Counted from the first letter of the stretch, positions 9,845 through 20,045 are shown. The stretch: 64,000 bases of DNA from Mycolicibacterium sp. P1-5 (GCF_008329565.1 NZ_NPKT01000003.1:248001-312000); one strand, 5' to 3'. The notes: generated from the letters alone by a model not told the origin. Translations and numbers: made by a program.

Positions 9845-10594
9845 ATGACCTCTCCAGACGCCCATTCCCGGGTAGCGGTAGTCACCGGCGCCAGCTCCGG
9901 CATCGGTGAAGCGACCGCGAAAACCCTTGCTTTCCTTGGCTTTCACGTCGTGGCCGTAGCACGCCGGGCAGATCGTATCCAGCGCTTGGCCGATGACATC
10001 GGCGGCACCGCCGTTGTGGCTGACGTCACGAACGACGACGCCGTGGCCGCCTTCGCGGCCGATTTGCCCCGAGTCGACGTGCTGGTCAACAACGCGGGCG
10101 GCGCCAAAGGACTGGAACCGATCGCCGAGGCGAACCTCGACAACTGGCGCTGGATGTGGGAGACCAATGTCCTCGGGACTCTGCGGGTGACCAGGGCGCT
10201 GCTGCCCAAGCTCGTCGAATCCGGCGACGGACTGATCGTCACCGTCACCTCGATCGCCGCACTGGAGGTCTACGACAACGGCGGCGGATACACCGCGGCC
10301 AAGCATGCCCAGGGTGCGCTACACCGGACGCTGCGCGGCGAGTTGCTCGGAAAACCGGTGCGGCTCACCGAAATTGCGCCCGGTGCAGTGGAGACGGAGT
10401 TCTCCTTGGTGCGCTTCGGCGGCGACGAACAACGCTCCGACGCCGTCTACTCGGGGATCACGCCACTGGTAGCCGCAGACGTCGCCGAGGTGATCGGCTT
10501 CGTCGCATCACGCCCGTCCCACGTCAATCTCGACCAGATCGTGCTTCGCCCCCGCGATCAGGCCAGCGCCAGCCGATTCAACCGCCGGTCGTAG
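9845..10594 (+). CDS. Short-chain dehydrogenase/reductase (Rv0484c-like)
   Basis: 249 residues from ATG 9845. NAD(P)-binding motif VTGASSGIG at about 13-21, NNAG in [10 protein letters not shown], catalytic Ser in [11 protein letters not shown] and the YTAAK Tyr-x3-Lys pair. Classical SDR length. RADR after the second strand suggests NADP preference. Substrate unknown; similar to E. coli YdfG-like serine/3-hydroxy-acid dehydrogenases. The last 17 bases overlap the end of the convergent L,D-transpeptidase gene. The divergent gap of 198 bases from the ROK gene must hold promoters for both. Confidence 0.88.
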   Translation: MTSPDAHSRVAVVTGASSGIGEATAKTLAFLGFHVVAVARRADRIQRLADDIGGTAVVADVTNDDAVAAFAADLPRVDVLVNNAGGAKGLEPIAEANLDNWRWMWETNVLGTLRVTRALLPKLVESGDGLIVTVTSIAALEVYDNGGGYTAAKHAQGALHRTLRGELLGKPVRLTEIAPGAVETEFSLVRFGGDEQRSDAVYSGITPLVAADVAEVIGFVASRPSHVNLDQIVLRPRDQASASRFNRRS

Positions 10595-11957
10595 CCGAAC
10601 GCGTGGTCGTCGGCGTCGTCGTCGTGGGTGTGCCCGACAGGGTCGGGGCGTCGGTCGGGGTGGCCGGCGCGCTGCTCGGAATGCTGGTCTCGGGCTTCTG
10701 ATCCGACAACGCAGACATCGACTTCCATTCGTTCCAGTCGACCGCCCAGTCCCAGATGTCGCCGTCGGCGTAGGACAGCTGGATCGACGTGCCGGTCACC
10801 TCGACCGGGTCGCCGTACATGGCCGTTCCGAAATACTGCTCGGCGTCGCCCGTGGACAGATTGATACAGCCGTTGGTGACGTTGGTGTTGCCCTGAGCGC
10901 CGGAGCTGGCCGGGTTGGCGTGGATGAATTCGCCGTTGTTGGAGATCCGAACCGCCCAGCGCTCATGGACATTGGTGTATCCCGCGGCTTGGTTGGTCAT
11001 GTAGAAGTCGGCGTACTTCTCGCTCACGACGTGGATGCCGCTGCGGGTCACGTTGCGGGGTTTGTCGGCTTCGCCGTAGCTGCACGGGAAGTCCATGGTG
11101 ACGCCCTGGTCGGTGATCACCTGGATACGGTGCGAGGCGGCATCGGCCTTGACCACTTGGCGGCGGCCGATTTCGAAGTCCAGCGTCGAGTCCGAGGCGC
11201 CGAAGGAGTCGTCGCCAAACTTCACGCCGTACAGCTTGGCGTCGACGTGGACCTTGGTTCCGGGCTGGTAGTACTCCTTGGTGCGCCAGTGCACCCGCGA
11301 GCCGCCCACCTCGTCGGGTAGCCAGGCCCAGCTGCCCTCGGTCGACGGCGTGGTGGTGACGGTCAGGGCCTTCTCGACGTCGGGTTTGTGCTCGTCGTCG
11401 ATCGCGGCGTCGAACTGCAGGATGATCGGCACAGCCACGCCGACGGTCTGGCCGTCAGAGAGCTGGAACTGGCCGTTGACCTGTTTGGTGGGGTTGATCG
11501 TGGTGAACGCCGCTGCGACCGGCACCGCCTGCCCGTCGCGCCCGACCGCTGAACCGGTCCAGGTATAGGTCGTCCCGTAGCCCAGCGGTTCGGTGACGGT
11601 GAAAGTGCTGCGGTCCCGGTTGAGCGTGCCGGCAACGGGCTTGCCCTCGGCGTTGGCCAGCGCGACGCGTTGCAGCCAGCCGTCTTTGACCTCGAGGTGC
11701 ACCGCGGTCGTGGGCAGCACATCCTTGGCGTCATTGGCCGGCGTGAAGTTCAGCGACGCCTTCGGCGGAGTCTCCTGATTCGCGGCCTGTTTGCCACGAC
11801 CGTTTACGCAGGCCGCCAGCGCGCTGGGCGCGGCAACGCCGACGACCAGCGCTGTCAAAGCGCGTCGCCGATTGATCGGCGGTCGGTCGGCTGGGCTCAC
11901 GTCAATCCAAGATACGGAACCCAGCCGCCCGGCGGCCAATCGACGGGGTGTGGTCAA
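10578..11957 (-). CDS. lprQ: Lipoprotein L,D-transpeptidase (LprQ/Ldt class)
   Basis: 459 residues. A twin-arginine-like [11 protein letters not shown] and lipobox LAAC (about 45-49) predict a lipoprotein. Two Ig-like domains follow (about 70-270), then the YkuD catalytic domain with [20 protein letters not shown] (catalytic Cys in NGCINLS) and a C-terminal cap (DWAVDWNEW) plus a Thr/Pro-rich tail. It forms 3-3 cross-links in peptidoglycan in the periplasm. The annotated start gives a 30-residue pre-extension; a downstream GTG (VSWIDV) is possible. It is 4 bases after the exported-protein gene at 11962-12945. Confidence 0.92.
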   Translation of the reverse strand: MTTPRRLAAGRLGSVSWIDVSPADRPPINRRRALTALVVGVAAPSALAACVNGRGKQAANQETPPKASLNFTPANDAKDVLPTTAVHLEVKDGWLQRVALANAEGKPVAGTLNRDRSTFTVTEPLGYGTTYTWTGSAVGRDGQAVPVAAAFTTINPTKQVNGQFQLSDGQTVGVAVPIILQFDAAIDDEHKPDVEKALTVTTTPSTEGSWAWLPDEVGGSRVHWRTKEYYQPGTKVHVDAKLYGVKFGDDSFGASDSTLDFEIGRRQVVKADAASHRIQVITDQGVTMDFPCSYGEADKPRNVTRSGIHVVSEKYADFYMTNQAAGYTNVHERWAVRISNNGEFIHANPASSGAQGNTNVTNGCINLSTGDAEQYFGTAMYGDPVEVTGTSIQLSYADGDIWDWAVDWNEWKSMSALSDQKPETSIPSSAPATPTDAPTLSGTPTTTTPTTTRSATTGG

Positions 11958-11961
11958 TACC

Positions 11962-12945
11962 TCACAAAAGGCCGATTAGTTGCCCGAACGACGCGGCGAC
12001 GCCGCCGAACCGCGTCCCGTCGAAGGCCACGTTGATCGGGTTGAACGTGGCATTTACGTCCACACCACCGATGTTTTGCACGCCGGTCTCGCCGGCCCAG
12101 GTGAGCGTCACCGGCTGGAGCGGAGCGAACAATCCACCGAACGTGATGTTGAGTAGCGCAGGATCTGCCGTTCCATCACCGAGGGGGACGGGCAGCGCGA
12201 ACGTCCGCTGTCCGAACAACAGCGCGTTCGTCAGCCTGGGCCCGCCCTCGATGAAGGCCTGCACTGCCCCCAACACGTTGCCGCTCTGCAGCGAGGAAGC
12301 GAAGGAGTTGAAGCTGTCATAAACCGAGAAGCCTGCGACGAGGGCGGAGCCCGCCCCACTGACCAGGAACGCGATCGGGGCGGGTACCACCAGCGTTCCA
12401 TGATTGAGAGTGAACTGCGCCGTGGGGAGGGCAGGCGGAACGTTCGCCGTTGATGACGCCGACCCACTCAATGAGAATTGTGCGTTGCCGACCGGAGTGC
12501 TCGCGTCGACGGCCACTCCCAGATCGCCGCCAGTGACGCCGATGTCAGGAATGGTGCTGGTCACCGACACCGAGATGGGGCCGAACGGGGTGGGGATGCT
12601 CTGCGGGGGCGAGGTAATGGTCTGGGAAGCGACAGCAGGTTTGACCCCCGCCAGTGCGGAGCGCTTCGGAGCAACGGCCGCGGCGGGGCTTGTGACAGGC
12701 GTGCTGGATGCCGCTCTGACTGCCTGGGCGCTCGCCCGCTTCCCCGAGGCGACGCCTGCAGTGCGCTTCGGCCCGGAATCGCTGGTGGAGTTCGAACTTA
12801 CGCTGTGGTGATCCCCGGTATCGGCCTGCGCGACGGCTGTGGCGCCCGCGAGGGCGGCGCCAACGCCCAGCGTCAGCGCACCCGCGCCCAGCCAAGTCTT
12901 GACTCCCATGGCGCGCTTGCCGGTTTTGGTCGTATCAGCGGTCAT
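11962..12945 (-). CDS. Exported mycobacterial protein of unknown function
   Basis: 327 residues. A signal peptide ([20 protein letters not shown], cleavage near AQADTG) is followed by a low-complexity Ser/Ala/Lys linker of about 70 residues. A hydrophobic, beta-rich C-terminal domain follows with repeated Gly/Ala/Val pattern ([37 protein letters not shown]). No enzyme motif. It probably shares a transcript with the L,D-transpeptidase 4 bases downstream, suggesting a cell-wall or outer-membrane location. No PE or PPE motif was seen. Confidence 0.8.
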   Translation of the reverse strand: MTADTTKTGKRAMGVKTWLGAGALTLGVGAALAGATAVAQADTGDHHSVSSNSTSDSGPKRTAGVASGKRASAQAVRAASSTPVTSPAAAVAPKRSALAGVKPAVASQTITSPPQSIPTPFGPISVSVTSTIPDIGVTGGDLGVAVDASTPVGNAQFSLSGSASSTANVPPALPTAQFTLNHGTLVVPAPIAFLVSGAGSALVAGFSVYDSFNSFASSLQSGNVLGAVQAFIEGGPRLTNALLFGQRTFALPVPLGDGTADPALLNITFGGLFAPLQPVTLTWAGETGVQNIGGVDVNATFNPINVAFDGTRFGGVAASFGQLIGLL

Positions 12946-13101
12946 TTCACATCCCCCGTAGATGGTTCAAGCAAACCCGTGGCCGGGCTGACACCGACCA
13001 TTCTCTCCATTTTTCTTCGCGAGGGTTAATTTTGTCGATATTCCTCGCTTCGTGTCGCGGAGCGGTTGACGAATGCACCGTTCCAGCGGAGTGACGGCGA
13101 C

Positions 13102-14202
13102 CTACAGCGAACAGCCGACCAGGACCGGTTCGGGAACCAGGGTGACGCCGAAGGCGACCTGCACACCGTCGCGAACGGTGCGCGCCAGAGCCAACACGTC
13201 GGCGGTGGTGCCACCGCCGCGGTTCGTCAAGGCCAGCGCATGCTTGGTCGACAGCCGACACGGCGCGTCATCCCGGTCCGGATAGCCCTTGCTGAAGCCG
13301 GCGTTCTCGACCAGCCAGCCGGCTGCCAGCTTCACCCCGTCGTCGGCCGGGTAATGCGGCACCGGAGCGTCCCAGCGGCGTTGCAGTTCGTCGAAGCGGT
13401 CGACTGCGACCACGGGATTGGTGAAGAACGATCCGACGCTCCACGTGTCATGGTCGTCGGCGTCGAGCACCATGCCCTTGCGGGCGCGCAGTGCCAGCAC
13501 GGCCTCGCGCACCGCGGCGGGTGCGGCCCGCTCTCCCGCAGCCACGCCGAGCTTGCCTGTGAGCTCCGCATACCGCAGTGGCGCCGAGCGGCCGTCCGCC
13601 TCGAGGGCGAACTCCACCTCCAGCACCACCGCGTCCGAGGAGTTCTTCAACGCGCTGTGCCGGTATCCGAGCCCGAGTTCGCCGGCAGGCACCCAGCCCA
13701 CCTGCCCGCTGCGGCGGTCCAACAGTCGAATCCGGGTGAGATAGTCGCCCACTTCGACGCCGTAGGCGCCGACGTTCTGCACCGGCGTCGCGCCGGCCGA
13801 CCCCGGGATACCGGACAGACACTCCAAACCGCCCAATCCAGCCGCCACAGCCGCAACCACGACGTCGTCCCACACCGCGCCGGCCTCGGCTCTCAGCAGT
13901 CGCCCGTCGACGCTGATGGTCCGGTTGGCCAGCAGGACGACGGTCAGGTCGGCGAGGTCGTCGGCGAGCACCACGTTGGAGCCGCCGGCCAGCACCAGAA
14001 CCGGGCCGTCGGCGTCACCGTCGACGGTGCGCAGCGTGTCAACGATCTGCTCGGTGGTGGTGCAGGTGATGAGGCGGCGTGCGACCGGACCGACCCGCAG
14101 GGTGGTCAGCGGCGCCAGCGGCACATTCTCGGCAACCGCCGCGCTTCGCTCCTGCCCGCCGCGCCGATCCCCTGCTGCCACGGCCCGTAACGGTAGCCTC
14201 AC
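13102..14202 (-). CDS. murB: UDP-N-acetylenolpyruvoylglucosamine reductase MurB
   Basis: 366 residues. FAD-dependent reduction of UDP-GlcNAc-enolpyruvate to UDP-MurNAc in cytoplasmic peptidoglycan synthesis. FAD-binding residues appear in VLAGGSNVV and [28 protein letters not shown] and GSFFTNPVV contain the substrate and catalytic (Ser) positions; the C-terminal domain ends EPVLVGCSL, as in M. tuberculosis MurB. The GTG at 14200-14202 is the longest start and a second GTG at 14179-14181 is equally likely. Only 5 bases separate this start from the divergent DUF2505 gene, so their promoters overlap or transcripts are leaderless. Confidence 0.96.
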   Translation of the reverse strand: MRLPLRAVAAGDRRGGQERSAAVAENVPLAPLTTLRVGPVARRLITCTTTEQIVDTLRTVDGDADGPVLVLAGGSNVVLADDLADLTVVLLANRTISVDGRLLRAEAGAVWDDVVVAAVAAGLGGLECLSGIPGSAGATPVQNVGAYGVEVGDYLTRIRLLDRRSGQVGWVPAGELGLGYRHSALKNSSDAVVLEVEFALEADGRSAPLRYAELTGKLGVAAGERAAPAAVREAVLALRARKGMVLDADDHDTWSVGSFFTNPVVAVDRFDELQRRWDAPVPHYPADDGVKLAAGWLVENAGFSKGYPDRDDAPCRLSTKHALALTNRGGGTTADVLALARTVRDGVQVAFGVTLVPEPVLVGCSL

Positions 14203-14207
14203 CAGCT

Positions 14208-14714
14208 ATGCCGCGCTCATTCGACATGGCCACCGAGTACGAAGGCAGCGTCGAACAGGTGCATGACGCATTACGCGATGAGCAGTACTGGTTGGCCCGG
14301 CTGGCCGATTCCGGTGCCGACCACGCCTCCCTCGACTCGATTCATGTCACCTCTGACGGGGGCATCGAGGTGGCCACCACCCAGGTGCTGCGGGTCGACC
14401 GGCTCCCCGCCGTCGTCACCCAGTTCCACCACGGTGATCTCGAGATCCGCCGCGTGGAGAGCTGGACCGGGCTGATCGAGGGCAAAGCCGACGCCACCGT
14501 CAGCGGCGCTATCCCCGGAGCGCCGGTGTCGTTGTCTGGAAGCGCCCTCTTGACACCGTCAGATTTGCGGGCGCACTTGTCTTTTCGCGCCACCGTCGAG
14601 GTTCGCATCCCCTTGGTCGGCGGCAAGGTGGAGAACTTCATCGGCCACCAGCTCGTCGACCTGCTGATCGCCGAGCAACAGTTCACCACCCGGTGGATCG
14701 CCGAGAACGGCTGA
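14208..14714 (+). CDS. DUF2505 protein, copy 1 (Rv0481c-like)
   Basis: 168 residues from ATG 14208. A SRPBCC/START-like fold typical of DUF2505: FDMATEYEGSVEQVHDAL at the start, a central strand region, then VRIPLVGGKVENFIG and a C-terminal helix (LLIAEQQFTTRWIAENG). These are presumed lipid- or hydrophobic-ligand-binding proteins; function is unproven. It is followed 22 bases later by a paralogue with the same PLVGGKIE and ERDFTREWI-type C-terminus. Confidence 0.88.
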   Translation: MPRSFDMATEYEGSVEQVHDALRDEQYWLARLADSGADHASLDSIHVTSDGGIEVATTQVLRVDRLPAVVTQFHHGDLEIRRVESWTGLIEGKADATVSGAIPGAPVSLSGSALLTPSDLRAHLSFRATVEVRIPLVGGKVENFIGHQLVDLLIAEQQFTTRWIAENG

Positions 14715-14736
14715 CGTCCCAGGTACCGTTGGGCCC

Positions 14737-15249
14737 ATGTCCCGCCGCATGGACTACGTCATCGCGCTCGACAAACCCGTCGCCGAGCTCTACCGCAGCT
14801 TCACCAGCCGTGAGTACTGGGAAGACCTCATCGCCGAACATCAGCAGTACACCGATTCCGAACTCACCCGGTTCGACTCCGGTGACAACGGCACCGACAT
14901 CGTGTTCACCCACACCGTGTCGCGCCGGGACATGCCGTCGATGATCGCCGCAGTGGTTCCCTTGCGGCTCACCATCACCCGCGAACAGCATTTCGACCGG
15001 TTCGACTCCGCGACCAACTCCGCAGACGGGCATTACCGGGCTCTGGTGCCCGCCGCGCCGATGAACTTCGACGGCACCTACGTCTTGCAAGAGACGTCCG
15101 CGGGCAGCGAGTTGCGCCTGAGCAGCCTCTGCAAGGTCAACGTGCCGCTGGTCGGCGGCAAGATCGAGAAGTGGGTGCTGGACGGTCTTCGCGGATTGTT
15201 CGACAACGAACGGGATTTCACCCGCGAGTGGATCGCCAGCCATCACTAG
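14737..15249 (+). CDS. DUF2505 protein, copy 2
   Basis: 170 residues, ATG start. Same family and order of motifs as its neighbour: N-terminal DYVIALDKPVAELYRSF, central FDGTYVLQET, then NVPLVGGKIEKWVLDG and DNERDFTREWIASHH. The two copies diverge in the middle, consistent with different ligands after an old duplication. The stop at 15247-15249 lies within the likely start region of the next gene. Confidence 0.87.
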   Translation: MSRRMDYVIALDKPVAELYRSFTSREYWEDLIAEHQQYTDSELTRFDSGDNGTDIVFTHTVSRRDMPSMIAAVVPLRLTITREQHFDRFDSATNSADGHYRALVPAAPMNFDGTYVLQETSAGSELRLSSLCKVNVPLVGGKIEKWVLDGLRGLFDNERDFTREWIASHH

Positions 15250-15325
15250 ACCACCACGCCCGGTCGGCGTTCCCACCCGCGGCACCACCAATGCCAACCG
15301 GCTGCGCCGCGCCGACCGCTGGCTG

Positions 15326-16021
15326 GTGAACTCTCCTCGCGTCCGCGCTGCGCTGGAGTCGTCGGCCACTCCGGTGATCGTCGACCTCGGCTATGGCCGA
15401 TTGCCGGTCACGACACTGGAATTGGCGGCACGCCTGCGGGCAGTACGTCCCGACATCCGAGTGGTCGGATTGGAGATCGACCCGCAGCGAGTGGTGCCCG
15501 ACGTCGACGGTGTCGAATTCCGGGTCGGTGGTTTCGAACTCGCGGGCCTGCATCCGGTTCTGGTACGGGCGTTCAACGTGCTGCGCCAGTATCCCGAAGA
15601 TGCGGTGGAGCAGGCATGGGCACAGATGCAGGCGCAGCTGGATTCGGGTGGGCTGATCGTCGACGGCACCTGCGACGAGCTCGGTCGGCGCTGCTGTTGG
15701 GTCCTGCTGGACCACGACGGTCCGGTCAGCCTCACGCTGGCCTGCGATCCCCGGCATATCGACCGCCCCTCGGATCTGGCCGAGCGGTTGCCGAAAGTCC
15801 TTATCCACCACAACGTTCCGGGCCAGCACATCCACACCCTGCTGGCTCAGGCAGATCGTGCCTGGGCAACGGCGGCCGGGCACTCGGTGTTCGGTCCGCG
15901 AAACCGCTGGCGCGCGATGCTGGCCGACCTACGCGCGACCGGCGTGCCCGTCGAGCCACAACGGCGCACCGTGCGCGATGCGGTGCTCACGGTGCCCTGG
16001 TCGGCGGTCGCACCGACGTAG
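15326..16021 (+). CDS. Class I SAM-dependent methyltransferase-like protein, start uncertain
   Basis: 231 residues from GTG 15326. The Rossmann start is seen in TPVIVDLGYGRLPVTTLELA (SAM-binding loop) and VVGLEIDPQR (acidic residue binding ribose). The C-terminal part contains GHSVFGPRNRWRAML, conserved in this actinobacterial family. Coding appears to extend upstream: the same frame reads TRPPRPVGVPTRGTTNANRL, then RRADRWL, back to an ATC at 15242, and such an N-terminus is, as I recall, conserved in homologues. No ATG, GTG or TTG exists in that extension. Substrate unknown. It precedes the amidase gene by 9 bases. Confidence 0.75.
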   Translation: MNSPRVRAALESSATPVIVDLGYGRLPVTTLELAARLRAVRPDIRVVGLEIDPQRVVPDVDGVEFRVGGFELAGLHPVLVRAFNVLRQYPEDAVEQAWAQMQAQLDSGGLIVDGTCDELGRRCCWVLLDHDGPVSLTLACDPRHIDRPSDLAERLPKVLIHHNVPGQHIHTLLAQADRAWATAAGHSVFGPRNRWRAMLADLRATGVPVEPQRRTVRDAVLTVPWSAVAPT

Positions 16022-16030
16022 GCTGAACAC

Positions 16031-16852
16031 ATGCGGATTGCGCTGGCCCAACTTCTCTCGGAAACCGACCCGGCCGTGAACCTGAAGCTGGTCGAGGACT
16101 ACGCCCGCCGCGCGGCCGATGCCGGCGCACGGTTGGTGGCCTTCCCCGAAGGCACGATGTCCCGCTTCGGTGTGCCATTGGCCGCGGTGGCCGAGCCGCT
16201 GGACGGGCCGTGGGCCGATGACGTCCGCCGTATCGCGCACAGCGCCGGCATCACCGTTCTGGCCGGGATGTTCACCCCCGCACCCGACGGCCGGGTCACC
16301 AACACGATCCTCGCGGTCGGACCAGACGTCGACGCGCACTATCACAAGATCCACATGTACGACGCGTTCGGATTTGCCGAATCGGACGCAGTCGCACCCG
16401 GCCGCGAACCGGTGGTGATCACCGTCGACGGGGTGGGCGTCGGGCTGACCCTGTGCTACGACATCCGCTTCCCCACTCTCTACGCCGAACTCGCGGACCG
16501 TGGAGCGCAGCTGATCACCGTCCACGCATCATGGGGCGCGGGGCCCGGCAAATTGGACCAGTGGACTCTGCTGGCCCGCGCTCGGGCGCTGGACTCGCAG
16601 TCTTTTGTCGCCGCGGTCGACCAGGGATATCCGGGCGACGAGCTGGCGACGTCGACCAAGGCGCCGACCGGCGTCGGCGGCAGTGTGGTCGCCTCACCGC
16701 TCGGTGAAGTAGTGGCCTCGGCGGGCGACGATCCGCAACTCCTGGTGACCGATATCGACATCGACCGGGTCGCGCCAACTCGGGAAACGCTCGCCGTGCT
16801 GCGTAACCGCTCAGAGTTCGCTCAGATTGATAAGGCAGAATCGCCCGGGTGA
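16031..16852 (+). CDS. Carbon-nitrogen hydrolase (nitrilase superfamily, Rv0480c-like)
   Basis: 273 residues. The catalytic triad is visible as E40 (VAFPEGTMSR), K106 (YHKIHMYDAFG) and C142 (LCYDIRFP). The pattern resembles the Nit2/omega-amidase and deaminated-glutathione amidase branch, which repairs alpha-keto amides; this substrate is inferred. The ATG at 16031 follows a short gap after the methyltransferase-like gene, and its TGA overlaps the next GTG by 4 bases, so the three plus-strand genes 15.3-17.8 kb are likely one operon. Confidence 0.92.
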   Translation: MRIALAQLLSETDPAVNLKLVEDYARRAADAGARLVAFPEGTMSRFGVPLAAVAEPLDGPWADDVRRIAHSAGITVLAGMFTPAPDGRVTNTILAVGPDVDAHYHKIHMYDAFGFAESDAVAPGREPVVITVDGVGVGLTLCYDIRFPTLYAELADRGAQLITVHASWGAGPGKLDQWTLLARARALDSQSFVAAVDQGYPGDELATSTKAPTGVGGSVVASPLGEVVASAGDDPQLLVTDIDIDRVAPTRETLAVLRNRSEFAQIDKAESPG

Positions 16853-17790
16853 CGAATCCGCCACAGGGCCCCAACCATCCCGTCGGCCCGGGCGACCCGA
16901 CCACGCCGGCCTGGGCCGCGCAGGGTCAGGGCACCCCCACCGAGTACATCCCGCGACCGGGTAGCCCCGCCGACGCACCGACGCAGCACATCCCTCATCA
17001 AGGGCCGCCGTCGCAGACGCCGCCGTCGTCACCGGGTGAGGAACCCGCCGAGGGCAAGCGCAGATTCCTGCGCGATCCGCTGTCGATCACCTTGGTCCTG
17101 GTCATCGTCTTGGCCGTGGTCATCGCCGGCCTGCTGGGCACCGAGCTGTACGTGCGCCACGAGGCCGACACCGTGGTGTCCCGGTCCGTCTCCTGCGTGG
17201 TGCAAGACCAGACCGAAGTCTCGTTCGGCGCTCGGCCCTTCCTGCTGCAGCACCTGTCGCACCACTACAGCGACATTCACGTGGAGACGGCCGGTAATCA
17301 GATTCGCGATGCCAAGGGTATGAAGCTCGACCTGTGGCTCGACGACATTCGGCTTCAGCCGACGGCGAATGCGGCCGGCACGATCGGCTCGCTGGACGCC
17401 ACGATCACGTGGACCAAGGACGGCATCAAGGAGACCGTGCAGAACGCCATCCCGTTCCTGGGCAGCCTGGTCAGCGGGGTGACCACGTCGCCGTCGGACG
17501 GCACCATGGAATTGCAGAGTGCGATGGGCGCCGTGACGATCAAGCCGGCGGTCTCCAACGGCGGTCTCACTCTGCAGGTGGTCAACCTGACCGGATTGGG
17601 CTTCACTCTGCCGAAGGAAACGGTGCAGCCGGCGTTGGACGCCTTCATGTCCACGCTGACCAAGAACCTGCCGATGGGCATCCACGCCCAAAGTGTCGGG
17701 GTCACCGACAGCGGCGTCACGGCCAAGTTCGTCACTCAGAACGCGACGATCCCCAACGGCAAGCAGGATGCCTGCTTCACCGGGGTCTAG
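16849..17790 (+). CDS. Membrane-anchored DUF2993 protein (Rv0479c-like)
   Basis: 313 residues. A Pro/Gly/Thr-rich cytoplasmic region (1-75) is followed by one membrane segment (about 80-102, ITLVLVIVLAVVIAGLLGTE) and an extracytoplasmic DUF2993 domain (about 105-313). DUF2993 is shared with LmeA, a lipid-binding periplasmic factor in lipomannan synthesis; a lipid-handling role is therefore possible here but unproven. GTG start overlapping the amidase stop. As I recall, Rv0479c is a secreted/membrane protein. Confidence 0.85.
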   Translation: MTNPPQGPNHPVGPGDPTTPAWAAQGQGTPTEYIPRPGSPADAPTQHIPHQGPPSQTPPSSPGEEPAEGKRRFLRDPLSITLVLVIVLAVVIAGLLGTELYVRHEADTVVSRSVSCVVQDQTEVSFGARPFLLQHLSHHYSDIHVETAGNQIRDAKGMKLDLWLDDIRLQPTANAAGTIGSLDATITWTKDGIKETVQNAIPFLGSLVSGVTTSPSDGTMELQSAMGAVTIKPAVSNGGLTLQVVNLTGLGFTLPKETVQPALDAFMSTLTKNLPMGIHAQSVGVTDSGVTAKFVTQNATIPNGKQDACFTGV

Positions 17791-17810
17791 CGGCCGGTCC
17801 GGTCGAGCGC

Positions 17811-17827
17811 GCACCGATCGACGGTGC
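17811..17827. terminator. Small hairpin between convergent genes
   Basis: GCACCG-ATCGA-CGGTGC forms a 6-bp stem 21 bases after the DUF2993 stop and before deoC. No T-tract; weak evidence. Confidence 0.3.
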
Positions 17828-17919
17828 AAATGCGGCGTCCATTGTGCGCTGCGGGCGAGATTTCGTTGAGTTGACCGCCCTGAGCACACACTCGCGGCCC
17901 TCAACGCACCCTCGATTGG

Positions 17920-18639
17920 TTACGACTGAAGCCCGTCGAGCACCGCGCGTGTCCCGGACAACCCGAGCCGGATCGCACCTGCGTCGAGCATCGCCAGCGC
18001 GTGCTCGGCAGTCCGGATCCCGCCACTGGCTTTGACGCCTAGCCGGGCGCCGACAGTCGCCGCCATGAGTTCGATTGCGACCACCGACGCCCCACCCGCC
18101 GGATGAAATCCGGTGGAGGTCTTGACGAAATCGGCGCCGGATTCTTCGGCCGCCCGGCAAACCGTGATCAACGTGTTCTCGTCGGCCAGGCTCAGCAGCG
18201 CGGCTGATTCGACGATGACCTTCAGCACCGCATCGGGCACCGCGGCGCGAACCATTGCGATGTCGGCGGCGACCTGTGCGAAATTGCCGGTCAGCGCCGC
18301 CCCGATGTCGATGACCATATCGATCTCGGTGGCACCATCCTGGACCGCGGCGGCGGCCTCACGGGCCTTGACGACCGGCAGATGCTTGCCCGACGGGAAG
18401 CCGGCGACAGCGGCGATGGCCAGGCTGGCCTGCCGGGCTTCCCTGGCGCCATCAGCCACAGACACCATCGACGGGGACACGCACACCGAGAACACTCCGA
18501 GGTCGGCGCCCTCCTGAACGAGCGCGATGACGTCCGCGTCGGTGGCCTCAGGTTTCAGCAGCGTGTGGTCGACCAGGGCGGCGACCTCGGCGCGGCCCGG
18601 TCCATCCCCGAGTCGCTGCGCTCCTGCCCGCCGAACCAT
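17920..18639 (-). CDS. deoC: Deoxyribose-phosphate aldolase
   Basis: 239 residues from ATG 18637-18639. It cleaves 2-deoxyribose-5-phosphate to glyceraldehyde-3-phosphate and acetaldehyde. A TIM barrel with [11 protein letters not shown], the Schiff-base lysine in [10 protein letters not shown] and a second lysine in [11 protein letters not shown], plus [12 protein letters not shown]. Length matches DeoC. The start overlaps the upstream stop by one base (TGATG), indicating coupling with the DUF2599 gene. Confidence 0.95.
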   Translation of the reverse strand: MVRRAGAQRLGDGPGRAEVAALVDHTLLKPEATDADVIALVQEGADLGVFSVCVSPSMVSVADGAREARQASLAIAAVAGFPSGKHLPVVKAREAAAAVQDGATEIDMVIDIGAALTGNFAQVAADIAMVRAAVPDAVLKVIVESAALLSLADENTLITVCRAAEESGADFVKTSTGFHPAGGASVVAIELMAATVGARLGVKASGGIRTAEHALAMLDAGAIRLGLSGTRAVLDGLQS

Positions 18640-19043
18640 CAGAACGGCTCCTCGAGCCCGCCGGGATTGCAGCCGGTGGCAGTCATCGTCTGATCGTCGA
18701 CGACCGGCCGCCACGGCTCCAGATTCCAGCTGGTCTTACCGGGCTGGCCCAACTCGGCGAAGCGGAAATGGCAGACGAACTGGTCTCGCATTCCGGGCAA
18801 GTCGGCCTCGGGCGCCAGAGCCAGCACTTCACCCCACGCCTCGTCGATATCGTTCTGCGGCTTCAGCAGCTGGCCGGCCACCGAGCGGCCGGCCGGCGTC
18901 GGATAGACCCGGAGGCTCTTCAGATCACCCCAGTCCACCCAGCTCACGTGGTCGATGTACGGCGGCGGGGCGGCAGTGGGATCAGCCGCGGCCGGCGCAG
19001 CGAGGCACAGCCCCACCGGGACGGCGACGAGAACTACGGCCAC
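18639..19043 (-). CDS. Secreted DUF2599 protein (Rv0477-like)
   Basis: 134 residues from GTG 19041-19043. A short signal peptide ([19 protein letters not shown]) is followed by a DUF2599 domain with [20 protein letters not shown] and two cysteines (FVCHF, TGCNPGG) that could form a disulfide. Function unknown. No better upstream start exists: the frame has only CTG before GTG. It lies between DUF2516 and deoC in a conserved order. Confidence 0.85.
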   Translation of the reverse strand: MAVVLVAVPVGLCLAAPAAADPTAAPPPYIDHVSWVDWGDLKSLRVYPTPAGRSVAGQLLKPQNDIDEAWGEVLALAPEADLPGMRDQFVCHFRFAELGQPGKTSWNLEPWRPVVDDQTMTATGCNPGGLEEPF

Positions 19044-19057
19044 CCGGTGTCGAGCGC

Positions 19058-19339
19058 TCAGCGCGACTTCCCCTGGACCTCGAGAAGCCTGGGCCGGACG
19101 TCCACCAGGTAGATGCCGGAGGCACAGGCGGCGATCACGGGACCCATAACGCCCAGGAACAACGACAACAAGCCCGCGACGCCGAGAATCACCAGCCAGA
19201 CCGGCTTGGTGAGCTTCTCGGCCGCGGTGTAGGCGTCCGGCCGCTGCATCGCCGCATGAACGAACGCATAGATGGTCACCGCAGTGACCGCCCAGACGAC
19301 GACCTGAAGAACAAGACCCGCCACACCTTGCAGCATCAC
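19058..19339 (-). CDS. Small DUF2516 membrane protein (Rv0476-like)
   Basis: 93 residues with two or three membrane segments ([20 protein letters not shown] and [20 protein letters not shown] onward). A [12 protein letters not shown] loop and a C-terminal [13 protein letters not shown] are typical of DUF2516. Function unknown. It is found with hbhA and DUF2599 in mycobacteria. Confidence 0.85.
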   Translation of the reverse strand: MMLQGVAGLVLQVVVWAVTAVTIYAFVHAAMQRPDAYTAAEKLTKPVWLVILGVAGLLSLFLGVMGPVIAACASGIYLVDVRPRLLEVQGKSR

Positions 19340-19415
19340 GGCTACAAGCGTAGGCGGGTCTTGTCCCTACAGCGAGCTGGCTACCCTCTCGAGTCGCTTC
19401 GCTCCTGCTCGGAGA

Positions 19416-20045
19416 CTACTTCTGGGTGACCTTCTTGGCCGGAGCCTTCTTGGCCGGCGCCTTCTTGGCCGCAGCCTTGGCCGGAGCCTTGGCCGGAGCG
19501 GCTTTCTTGGCCGGCGCCTTCTTGGCCGGGGCGGCCTTGGTAGCCGGAGCGGTCTTCTTGGCGGGCAGTTCGACACCCACCAGCTTGGCGGCGCGCTCAC
19601 CGACGGCGCGGGTCTGCGACGACACGTTGCCCAGGGCTTCCTGGGTCAGCTCGACGGCCTGGTCGACGTAGCCCTCGGCACGAGCGGCGACATCCTTGAG
19701 GTCGGACTGGTTGCGCAGGCGCTCCAGAGCGGCCTCGCCGCGCTCGACGAGGGTGTTGTAGGTCGCGGTGGCCTGCTCGACGTAGCCTTCGGCGGCCTTG
19801 CGCAGCTCCTCGCTGGACAACCGGCCGCGCAGCTCCTCGGCACGCTGGGGCAGATCTTCCTGCAGCTTGGTCAGCGCGGCGCGACGCTCCTCAACGCGGG
19901 TGCTGGCCTCGCTGCGAGCATCTCCGGCACGATCACGCAGGGTCGCGAGAATTTCGTTGACGGTGGCCAGGGCAAGGTCGGCTGCGCCGACGGCGGCAAG
20001 AAGGGGGGCCTTCAGGTCTTCGACATTGGGGTTGTTCTCAGCCAT
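19416..20045 (-). CDS. hbhA: Heparin-binding haemagglutinin HbhA
   Basis: 209 residues. The N-terminal two-thirds is a long coiled coil (about 20-150) rich in Ala, Glu and Arg. The C-terminal about 48 residues are Lys/Ala/Pro repeats ([16 protein letters not shown]) that bind heparan sulfate in M. tuberculosis and are methylated there. The start [20 protein letters not shown] matches the family. In environmental species it is linked to adhesion, aggregation and lipid-inclusion biology. The Lys/Ala tail is coded by repetitive DNA and is prone to length change. 64 bases separate it from the XRE gene upstream. Confidence 0.96.
   Translation of the reverse strand: MAENNPNVEDLKAPLLAAVGAADLALATVNEILATLRDRAGDARSEASTRVEERRAALTKLQEDLPQRAEELRGRLSSEELRKAAEGYVEQATATYNTLVERGEAALERLRNQSDLKDVAARAEGYVDQAVELTQEALGNVSSQTRAVGERAAKLVGVELPAKKTAPATKAAPAKKAPAKKAAPAKAPAKAAAKKAPAKKAPAKKVTQK

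Noticed and set aside
19440..19570. Short repeated unit (ttcttggccgg) that looked like a CRISPR or minisatellite
   Set aside because: It is the coding DNA of the Lys/Ala/Pro tail of HbhA; units are irregular with no spacers.
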